In this document: in pieces, positions 20,666 to 30,400 of the stretch
Layout: every line of letters begins with the position of its first letter
Position numbering within the stretch: position 1 is the stretch's first letter
NCBI GenBank assembly: GCA_023248955.1
Contig: JAHFDP010000007.1
Location: forward strand, 20,486 to 84,485
Direction: 5' to 3'
Source of the DNA: Deltaproteobacteria bacterium
GTDB lineage: Bacteria; Myxococcota; Myxococcia; Myxococcales; JAHFDP01
DNA length: 64,000 bases
The notes under the pieces: model-generated
The model's database searches: none
The model's input: the letters and a program-made list of their open reading frames with translations, nothing else
What the model was told of the DNA's origin: nothing
Program-made: the position numbers and the translations under genes

Positions 20666-20740
20666 GCCAAGGTATGGATAGTTGAAGGGCCAGGCCGAAT
20701 ATTTCATCGGCTCACGGTGCGTGCTGTAGGACGTACAAGC
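20633..20740 (-). pseudogene. C-terminal relic of a gene upstream of giant A
   Basis: The frame directly after the VapC stop remains open for 35 codons and reads convincingly as a protein end (MKYSAWPFNYPYLGY then PTVWAGVAD and TAA at 20633-20635). The last ten residues recur before giant B (AYVEYPTVWAGVAD, ending at 31854). This looks like the tail of a gene that once preceded the giant gene and was cut off by the toxin-antitoxin region. An internal ATG at 20707 could make a 24-residue peptide, which seems less likely. Confidence 0.45.
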
Positions 20741-21160
20741 TTACGGCCTGACGCGAAACCCCTCGAGGCGCGCGGCGCTGCACAACCGATCATCGTAGCC
20801 CACGAAATCAACGTCGGTGCCGACACCCTCGCGCAGGATGATTGCTGCGGCGAGATGAAGCGCGTCGCCCGTGCGCAAGGGATGCCTTGAAAAAAGCGCA
20901 TGCAACGAGGCGACCAGAGGCGCTGCTAGCTCCACGATGTGCATACGCACCAGGTCTGCGCGCAACATGGCCAACGCTTCATCGAGAGCGGAAGGCGACA
21001 GACCTCCTTCGCGCAGCCGCCTCGCCAACGCCGATCCAATTTCGGCCTCGGTCAGACGGCAGGTCGCCGATGACGACTCCCGGAACAACTTGCGTACGAA
21101 CGACGAGCCGGTTTCTTCGACGTAAAGCTTCAGAAGCGCACTGGCGTCAAAGTAGTGAAT
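20741..21160 (-). CDS. PIN-domain toxin (VapC-like) with non-standard start
   Basis: Encodes about 139 residues of a PIN-domain ribonuclease toxin. The expected N-terminus HYFDASALLKLYVEE with the first catalytic Asp is present, followed by acidic residues in RLTEAE, GDALHLAAA and YDDRL. The in-frame codon sharing a base with the antitoxin stop is ATT (TGATT) where TGATG would be normal; CTG precedes it. The first standard start downstream (TTG at 21088) would remove the catalytic N-terminus. Either ATT or CTG is used, or the toxin is crippled. It is paired with the Phd-type antitoxin upstream and lies between the two giant lipoprotein genes. Confidence 0.8.
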   Translation of the reverse strand: MHYFDASALLKLYVEETGSSFVRKLFRESSSATCRLTEAEIGSALARRLREGGLSPSALDEALAMLRADLVRMHIVELAAPLVASLHALFSRHPLRTGDALHLAAAIILREGVGTDVDFVGYDDRLCSAARLEGFRVRP

Positions 21161-21450
21161 CAGAAGCGATCCTCGCGATCTTCCTCGAGCGTGCGGCCCA
21201 GTGGCTTGCCTTTTACCTTGATGGGGCGAAACGGAGGCCGCGGTGCGCCGGAGCCGCGCGTGAGAAGTCCGGCTGCTTGCAGAGCGTCGAGCCGTGCATC
21301 GATGCCCCTGGTGCGAGGCAAGGGTCGCAGCTCTGCCACCGCTTCGCCGCGCTCGGTCACGACGAGCGTTGCACCCTCGCGGACAGCGCGAATGTAGTGA
21401 CCAAGTCGCATCTTCAACTCTCGGGCACCGACCTTTCGCGCGGCTCGCAT
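21160..21450 (-). CDS. Phd/YefM-type antitoxin
   Basis: Encodes 96 residues. The N-terminus (KVGARELKMRLGHYIRAVRE, then LVVTERGEAVAELRPL) is the Phd/YefM DNA-binding fold; the C-terminal tail (LLTRGSGAPRPPF...) would wrap the toxin. It should neutralise the adjacent PIN toxin and repress the pair. The upstream -10 TACAAT (21457-21462) ends 6 bases before the ATG and there is no ribosome site, so the mRNA is probably leaderless. The same GACTACAAT stands before the antitoxin at 52268. Confidence 0.88.
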   Translation of the reverse strand: MRAARKVGARELKMRLGHYIRAVREGATLVVTERGEAVAELRPLPRTRGIDARLDALQAAGLLTRGSGAPRPPFRPIKVKGKPLGRTLEEDREDRF

Positions 21451-21456
21451 GTGGTC

Positions 21457-21462
21457 ATTGTA
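21457..21462 (-). promoter_or_regulatory. -10 element of the 21450 antitoxin
   Basis: TACAAT on the minus strand, inside GTGACTACAATG, ends 6 bases before the ATG. It is one mismatch from TATAAT. Autoregulation by the antitoxin at this site is expected from the family. Confidence 0.5.
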
Positions 21463-21482
21463 GTCACATGATCCGCGCGAGG

Positions 21483-24400
21483 CTAGTACATCCGGAAGAG
21501 CACAAGGCCGCGATCATATTCGGGGACCACGACAAACGGACCGCTGACACCAAACACGTTTGGCAACGGCAACCGGACCGCGGAGGTCCCAATGAGCGGT
21601 TGGCCTGCCTGGCTGAGATCGTTGGCTGCGAGGCCAGTGAAGACGCTGCTGCCGTGTTGCGTAGAGAGCAGGTAGGGGCCGAGCCGCTGGAATTGCCATA
21701 TCTGACTTCCGGTGAGTGGTGCCGAGGCGAGTGCGCTGGGGCTCGTTGGATTGGAGAGGTCGTAGATCTTGATGGTCGGCGATGCGTAGTAGTCGAGCGA
21801 GAGATAGAGCTTGCCCGCATCGACGTGGACACCGCCGACGGTGGTGCCGAGAGTAACGCAGGACATCTCCACGGGGTTCGGCGTGGAGCGGTAGTCGACG
21901 ATGCAAAAGCCAGTGCTCGTGCCGACGTAAGCGTAGCGGCCGTAAACGTCGATTCCATGGCCTCCCGCTTGGGTGTGTACCGAAGTCGTGGTGGGCCCGA
22001 CGAGTGCCGTGATGTTGGTCAGGTCCCACCGCTCGAAGTAGCTGCTCGAGTCGACGGCTGCCAGCAGGTAGTCGTTGGTGACCGCGAGTGCGGTGATGGT
22101 GGCAGGCGCGGCGGCCGATGTAACGATGGCGGCGCCTAGCGCGGGCGGTGCGCTCACGTCATAGATTGCCACCGTGGCCGTGTCGCGATGAACGGCGTAG
22201 GCGTAGTCGCCCGCCACGACCATGGGTCCCATGCCACCGGCTTTATCGACCTGGCCTCCCAAGGTCGAAGGCCAAGTCGCCGATCGCGTGAATCCACCGA
22301 AGCCGGTGGTCGAGGCAGTGTGGAGGTCGATGTCGACGAGCTCGGCCGTGGTGGTGTTGAGATCGGTGATCGAGGCAATGGCACGGGAGCCGCGGATCTG
22401 CGCCGCGCCAGCGCCGTAGTTGTCGGGTTTGGTCGCGTCGGTGTTGAGGGTAAGACGCGGACCGCCGAGCTCGACGACTTCCAATTCACCCTGGGAATTG
22501 CCGTAGTAGGGGTAGACCCAGTCGCTCGCTTCGGATTTGAAGAGCAGGAAGAGATTTGACCCAGCAAGCGCCGCGCTGCCGATCCCGGCCAGGTACCCAA
22601 GCTCCTGTGGGACGTTGAACTGATAGTTCCCTGCAGCCAAAGGGAGCGTGGGCGACGAGAGGTCGAACGCCTCCACGGCGACCTGGCCATAGCCGGGATC
22701 CTCTACGGCGTAGAGATAGCCGCCAGTGACGAACATCCTGTCGGCGGCGCTGCTGAGGTTGCCGCCCTTGCTGACCGCCGAAAAAGTCACTGCCGATGTC
22801 CAGGCAGAGGTGAGGGTTGCGGTGGAGAGCTGTGAACCAGCGGAGGAGAAGTAGACATAGGGCCAGTCGACGACGAACGCGACCGGGTAGTTGAACCCGC
22901 CCTGGGGATCGGCCACGCTTATCCCGCTGTCGTAGGTGATCGACTTCCAGTCGGCCGCGACGGTGTACGCATCGATGTAGACCGATCCCCAACCAGCACC
23001 GCGGTGGAGTGTGAAAATATGGTTGCCGGCGGACTGCACATCGTAGGGTGCCGTCTGGGTGTGAAGGTCGAGCGTAAAGTTCTGGACGCCGATCCCGAGA
23101 TGGTCAGGGTAGTAGGTAAAACCCTCGATGCGCTGCTTGGCCGTTCCGAGATCCTTGTAGGTGATGATCCCGTGCGATTTTCCCGTGCCGCCGACGTCGC
23201 CGCGGTGAAGCGGAAGCAGGTGATCGACGCGGGACCCCGTGCGGTCGGTAGCGTAGTTGAGTTTGATGTTGCCGATGTCGCCGATGTCGATTTCGTCAAT
23301 GCCCGCGCCAGCTGGATCAAAGGCGAAGAGCGCGCGACCGTCGGCAACAATCACTTTGGCCTGCGCGTTGGTGAATGGCGTGGGTTGCGAGTGGAGGACG
23401 AGACTTCCGTAGGCGTCGTAGGTGTACGCATTGATGGTGTAGGGCGACGCTGAACCCGACGAGATGAAGACCGTGTCTCGCTGAACGCTCATGGAGTTTG
23501 TGTAGGAGGGCGCTGCCATGTGCACCGCGCGATCCATCGGTGCGAGATTCGGATTGACCAGAAGCCCGCCCGACGAGGGGTTGGTCTCGTTGGGTGAAGG
23601 ATCGGTGACCGTGTCGTAGGCCGAGATCTTGACGTAGAAGGGGCTCGTGTTCGAAAGGCCGGAAAAGACGAACTCGTGGCGGCTGCCCACATCGATAGGG
23701 GACGGTCCCTGCGAAGCGACGCTGCCGCTGTATTCTGTCCACGAGGATCCCGTGCCCGCGATGGGTCCATAGTAGACGCGGTACCCGGCAATCGGAAGCG
23801 AAGAGCCATTGGCGGCAGGTGCCGACCATATTATTCGCGCCGATCCGTTGCGGTTGTCGACTTGTACGCTTAGCGGTGCGCCGGGTTTGATCGACTCAGT
23901 GTGGACGGTGATCACGGACGTGCCACTCGCGTTCTGTGCGGCGTCAACGGCGTAGACGAAGATGTTGTTGTCCTTGCCACTGACCAGCGGAACGCCGGGC
24001 AGTGGACTCCCGTCCCAGCTTGTCCAAGGATCGGTTGCCGCGCACTTCGGGCTGCAGACGCGATACTGATAGCTTCCCGAGCCGCTGGTTGGAACGAAGT
24101 TATTGGCGGGCGCCGTCGCGTCGCTGCTGGGCTGGGAGAGCGAGATCGTTGTCGAGGTCGCGTTGGTCGGGGAGAGGCGCGAGCTGGTGATGGTGGGATC
24201 GGTCGGCGCGATTTGATCCACGAGGTTGGCGCTGACCGGCGTGGTGTGGCCTCCGCTCACTGGAATATCGGGTAACGAGACACTGGTATGGCCCGCCAAA
24301 CTTGCGGCGAGCGCGTAGGTTCCCGGGGGTAGCGAGGTCCAGGTGGCAACGCCGGTCGTCGCGTTGGTGGATTGGTTTCCCGCCGAGACCGCGGCGCCGT

Positions 24401-27400
24401 TGAACGCGATTCCGCTCAGTGACGCGGTGATGGCGGTGTAGGTCGTTCCGCTAGCGAAATCCAGGAGGCCAAGTGTTGCTTGCAAACCGCCCGCATCGAC
24501 GGTCAGCGTTAGCCCCGCCGCAGTGATCGTTTGGCCCGCGGTGACCGTGACACTAGCCGTTCCCGCAGCGACGTAATGGGCTTTGGTAACGGTGACGGTA
24601 TAGGTGCCGGCATTTACGTTGGCCGGGATGCTCGCGATTGTGAAATTGCCGGAGCTGTCGGTCGTTGCCGTCCAGGTGCCGACGAGATCGTTGCCGGTGA
24701 CGGTGACGGTGGCACCGGTGCGGTCGGTGGAGTTCAGCGTGAGGCCCGTGCCTCCGGCGCTGAAGGCCACGGTGCCGTTGATGCTCCCGGAGTCGCGTTT
24801 GAGCGTTGCGGTGGGCAACGTGATCGCCGCCCCAGCCACGGTGATTCCCGAGAGTGAAAGCGCGGCGTAGGCCGTACGCGTGAGCGCGATGGTGTAGCTG
24901 CCATTGGCGACGTTGCTGAAGGTGTAGCGGCCGGTTTTGCCGGGGCACGAATCATCGGTGACGGACGTTCCGTTGGCGCTCTTCACATAGGCGGTGCCGT
25001 TGAAGGCCACGCCGGAGAGCGACGCCGTGACACCCGAGGAATCGGTCGCCGGCGAGGGAACGACGACGCAGCCGGTGAGCGTGTTGCCGAGCGCTGTTAT
25101 GGCGATGTCCGAGACGGTGACCGGCAGCCCCGACGTGAGCGTGCCCGTCCCGTTGGCGCCGGCGAAACCGGCCTTGCTTACATTGAGTGTATAGGTAGCG
25201 CCCGGCGTGAGCGGTGCAGGAATCCCGGCGATGGAGTAGTTGCCCGCGGAGTCGGTGACGGCGCCGAAGTTGGCGGCCAAGGAGCCGTCGCTAACAGCGA
25301 CGGTGATGCCCGCGGAATCGCCAGCCGAGATGCCGAGGCCCGTGGAGCCCGCACCGGGCGTGACGTGGCCGGAGAAAGTTCCGGTGGTGCGAAGCAGCGT
25401 GCCCGAGAGCGTCGGTAACGAAGCGGGCGGCGGAGACACCACGACCGGCGTCAAGATGAGCGGCGTGTAGGAGCTGTTCTTCGTGAGCGTGACGCTGTAG
25501 TTGCCGGCCGGAACGCTGGTGATCGTGTAGTTGCCGGCGGCGTTCGTTAGCGCGGAGGCGGCTTTCGAATAGGACGCGCCGTTGAAGGCGATACCAGCGA
25601 GCGTCGCCGTAACACCTGCGCTGTCGGTGGCGCCTTGCACGGTCACTGATCCGGGCAGCGTGAAGGGCGCTACACTGAGTGTAAAATCGGCGACCTGCGT
25701 GCTGGAGGAGGCGATGACCGTGGCCGTCTGTATGGTGCTGATGAATCCGGCTTTGCTGGCTGTGACCGTGTAGCTGCCGCCGGTGATGGAGACGGGAATC
25801 GCGGCGACGGTCCAGTTTCCGTTGCTGTCGCTGCTGGTGCCGAAGGAGCCGTCGAGACCGGTTCCGGTGACGGTGACATTGACGCCGATGGAGTCGGATG
25901 CGGCGAAGCCGAGGCCCGTGCCATTCGCGCTCAGCGCAACATGGCCGTAGAGGTTGCCCGAGGAGCGGTGAAGCGCTTGCGCAGCGATGGGAATGCTCGC
26001 GCCGGGAGCGACCGTAATTCCCGGGACGACGACGGTGTCGAAGCCGGCCAGGGAAAGCCGCAGTGTGAAGGTTCCGGGCGGGACTTTGGTGAAGGTGAAA
26101 GTTCCGTCGGCTGCCGAGGGTGCGTCACTTGAGTGGGACCAAGCCACGCCACCGAAGGATCCAGAGAGTGTAGCGGTCACGCCTGAAGCGTCGGCGGCGG
26201 GTGACGGTACCGAGACGATTCCGGTCACGGTGGAGACGTTCACCGCGAGCGAGAGTCCGGTGACGGTGACCGGAATTGCGGTCGCCGTGACGACCGCGCT
26301 GGAGGTTGCGGTGACGTAGTTCGTCTTGGTGGCGGTCACCGTGTAGCTAGCGCCCGTTGGGCTCACCGGAATGTTGCGGATGCTGAAAGCTCCCGTCACG
26401 TCGGTGTTGGCTTGGTAGCTGACGCCGAGAAGATCGGCGCCGTTTACGCGGACGGTGACGCCCGAAGCGTCGGTGGTGGCGCCCGATCCGCCGTCGCTCA
26501 CGGTGAGCGTGCCGACCAGATCGCCGACACCGCGCACCAGGGTTGGGGACGGTCCGAGAAGGTTCGGGGGAGTGCTGCTAGATGGCACGGGAACGGCGGT
26601 GCCGACGGTTACCGAGCTGAAGCCAGCGAGCGAGAAGACCATCGTGTATTGGCCGGACGGAAGTCCTGTGAAGGTGTATTTGCCCGCGGCGTTGGTGGCG
26701 GCGTCCGCGTTGCGTGAGAAGGCGGTTCCGTTGAAGGCGCTGCCGGAGAGCACCACCGCGACGCCGCTGGCGTCGGCCGCGGGCGCGGGAACGGTGACGG
26801 TGCCGGACAGGTTTGCCGAGGAGACGATCAGCGAGAGCGCCGAGGCGGAGACGGTTTGGCCAGCCAGTGCGGTGACGGTGGTGGACGTGGCGTTGTAGCC
26901 ACGGCGCGTGGCGGCGACGGTGTACGCGGCTGCGCTGAAGCTCACCGGGACGCCGCTGAAGGTGTAGTTACCCGCGGAGTCGGTGACCGCGACGAGCGGG
27001 CGCGCCAGATCGGCGGAGGGTCCCGTGAGCGCGACGCCGATGCCAGAGAGATCGCTGTCCGCGGTGAAGCCGGTGATGGTGCCCGTCGAGAAGGCGACCG
27101 ATCCCGCGAGCGTGCCGGTGGCGACGGAGAGCGCAAGCGTGGTGCCGGTGGCCTGCTGTCCCTGCGAGAGCGTGATGGTTCCCGATTGGGCGGAGTTGAA
27201 GCCCGCGTGCGTGCAAGTGACGGTGTAACTTCCGGCGGGAAGCGAAAGCAGGGTGAAAGAGCCATTGTTCGCGGTGCTGCTGGCGGAGGTGATGGTCTTG
27301 CCGTTGAAGTCACTGCCAGCAAGTTGCAAGGCGCTGACGGGCGACGATGCACCCGTCGCGGTGCAGGTGCCCGCGATGGAGGCGCTGCTGTCGATGGTGA

Positions 27401-30400
27401 GCGCCGCCGTGGTGAGCGTGGTGGTCTGCCCGAGCGAAACCGTAAACTGGGTGGCGGTGGTGAAGGTGGAGTAGCCCGTGCGGGAGGCCACGAGATCGTA
27501 CTTGCCAGCGGGGACGCTTGCGATGGCGAAGCTGCCGTCTTGGCCGGTGGTGCCGACGAGGCTGGTGCCGGCGATCTGCACGAGCGTTCCGGAGTTGGTG
27601 GAGGCGCCGGGCGCGGTCAACGTTCCGGCGACGGTGCCGCGCGCGATGGCGAGCGTGGTGGCCGGCTCGGCGTACGTGCCTCCCACGGAGAGCGAGACCG
27701 CCGCGAGCGAGGTTGTGATGTATCCCGAGAAGGAAAGCGCGATGGCGTAGTTGCCCGCGGCGAGCGCCGTCAAGGAATAGGCGCCGCTCTTGGCTGCGGC
27801 GGTGGTCTTGGTGACGGCCGCGCCGGTCTGGTCGGTGCCCGAGAGCGAAACGACCACGCCGGTGGGATCGGCGCCGCCTTCGAGTGCCACGGTGCCGGTG
27901 ATCGACGCGCCGGACGAGAGCGCCATCGTGGCCGCCGTGCTGGGGACCGTGAGCTGCGATCCCTGCGCGATGGTGAACGAGGCCGAGCCAAAGTTTGTGT
28001 AGCCGGTGTGGCGCGCGGAATAGGTGTAGGTGCCGGCGGGAATGCCTCCGATACTGAATGTACCATCGGTGCCCGTGACCGCGGTGAGGCTGGTGCCGTC
28101 GATGGCCACGGTGGTGCCGCTGGCGTCGGTAAGTCCAGCCAAGAGGAGTTGTCCCGAGACGCTGCCACGGCTGATGGTGAGCGCGGCGGCCGAGACGGTG
28201 AGCGCGAGTCCTGGCGTGACCGTGAGCCCGCCGCTGTGCACGCCGACGTAGCCTGCCTTGGAGAGATCGACCGCGTAGGTTCCCGCGGGGACGGTAGCGA
28301 CGCGGTAGCTCCCGCTCGAGTTGGTGATGGCCGTCAGCGTGACGGCGGTGCCGTTGACGTCCGAGCCGGTGAGCGCGACGGCAATGCCGCTGGCCGAGCT
28401 GCTGCCTTCGAGCGTTGCGGTGCCGGCGACCGATCCCGTCGTGTCGAGCGCGAGCTGCACCGCGCTGGCATGGGCGGTGGCGCCCAGCGTGACGGCGTAG
28501 GCCGGGAGCGTGGCGGTGACATAGGCCGTGTGTTGCGCGACCGGTGTGTAGTTGCCGACGGCGAGTCCCGTGAAGGAGAAGCTGCCGTCGGTGGCCGTTA
28601 CCGCGGTGGCTCCTGCAATTGAAACGACCGTGCCCGAGGCGTCGGTGTGGCCGGCCAGCGTGATGGTGCCAGTCAGCGATCCTCGGGCGATACTGAGTGT
28701 AATCGGTGAGGCCACCACCGCGACGCCGGGCGCGACGGCCATGGAGGCGAGCTGCGCTGCGGCGTAGCTCGTGAGTGTGAAGGTGAGGCCGTAGCTGCCA
28801 GAGACCAGCCCCAGGAAGGTGTAGTTGCCGCTGGTGTCGCTGGTGGTGGAGGCGGTGAGCGCTTTACCGGCGAAGGTCGTTCCCGCCAGCGCCACGGTGA
28901 CGCCGGCGGCGCTGGACGTGCCTTCCAACGCGACGAGGCCGGAGAGCGAGCCGGAGCTATCGGGTTGCAACGTGGTGCTGCCGAGTTGTGCGAGCGAGCC
29001 TTGCGTGACGGTGAACGCGGTGGAGGTGGAGCTCGCAAAGGCCAGGTGCGACGCGGTGACGGTGAAGGTTCCCGAGGAGAGGCCGCCGAGCGTGAAGGAT
29101 CCGTCGGCGCCGGTGAGCGTGGAAGCGCCCGCCGCGGCCACCAGCGTACCCGAGTGATCGGTGGCGCCGGCGAGGAGGAATTTGCCAGCCACGCCGCCGC
29201 GCGAAATGGCGAGTTGCACCGCGGGGAGGGTCAGCGTCTGACCGGTGGCGAGCGAGAGCCCGGTGACGGTGTTTCCGACGAAGCCCGTCTTGGAGAGCGC
29301 CAGTGTGTATTGCCCGGCGACCAAGGCGCCGAAGCTAAAAGTACCGTCGGATGCGGCGCTGCCGGTGGTGTTGACCGCGGCGCCGTTCAGGTCGCTGCCG
29401 GTGATCACCGCGGTAACGCCGGTTGAAGAGGTGCCGCCCTCGAGGGAAACCGTACCGGCGATCCGCGCGGTCCGAATGAGCGCCAGCGTGCCGGGCGCCG
29501 CGGGGACGGTGGTGGAGAGGTCCGCGGCGACACTGAATGTCGTAATACTCAGTGGCGTATAATCTTTATGTTTCGAAATTAGCGCATAGGGATTGCCGAG
29601 CGTGGAGAGGCCGCTCAATTGAAAATTTCCGCCGCTATCGCTGGTCGCCGACGCTACCGTGGCGCCGCCGCTGGAGACGCTGACCACGATCCCGCTGTGA
29701 TCGGTCGCGCCCTCGAGGAGCAGTTGTCCCGCGACGTCGCCCTTGGCTTGCAAAAGCTTGACGGAAGGTAGTTGCACCGTGGCGCCGGCCGCGACGGCCG
29801 CTGGTGGCAACGCGCTCGCCGTGTAACCGGCGTGGCTGAAGGCCGCGGCGTAAGTTCCCTCGGGCAGTGCGGTGAACGCGTAGCTGCCGTCCTTCTGGGT
29901 GGAGGTGCTCTGCGCCACCGCCGTGCCGTTGAGATCGCTGCCCGACAGGAGCACCGTGGTGCCGGATTGATCGGCGGTGCCCAGGAGCGCCGCGCCCGAG
30001 ACTTGGCCGGTGCGCAAGAGCGAGAGCGTGATCGTGGCGCTCTGAAATTGCGCGGTCAGTCCAGCCTGTACTTGGAATACCGGCGACGAATAGATCGCAT
30101 AGGCGCGCAGCTTGGCGGTGAGCGAGTAGCTCCCCACACGCACGCCCTGCATCAGGAAGGATCCGCTGGCGTCGGTGAGCGCACTGTAGGATTCGCCGGA
30201 GGGACCGCCGGTTAGCGAGACCTGAATGCCAGAGCCGTCGCCGCGTCCTTCGGCGGCGAGCGTTCCACCGACGGCGCCGCGGGCCACGGCCAGCGTGATG
30301 ATCGGTAGCGCCACGATTTCGCCAGGGAGCGTGCTCACCAGAATGCGGCCGGTGGTGTAGCCCGCACGTGTGACTGCCACGGAGTGCTGGCCGGCGCCGA

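Noticed and set aside
25672..25690. Short palindrome TACACTGAGTGTA recurring in variants within the giant genes
   Set aside because: It coincides with the codons of the recurrent beta-strand 'TLSV', so protein repetition explains it.
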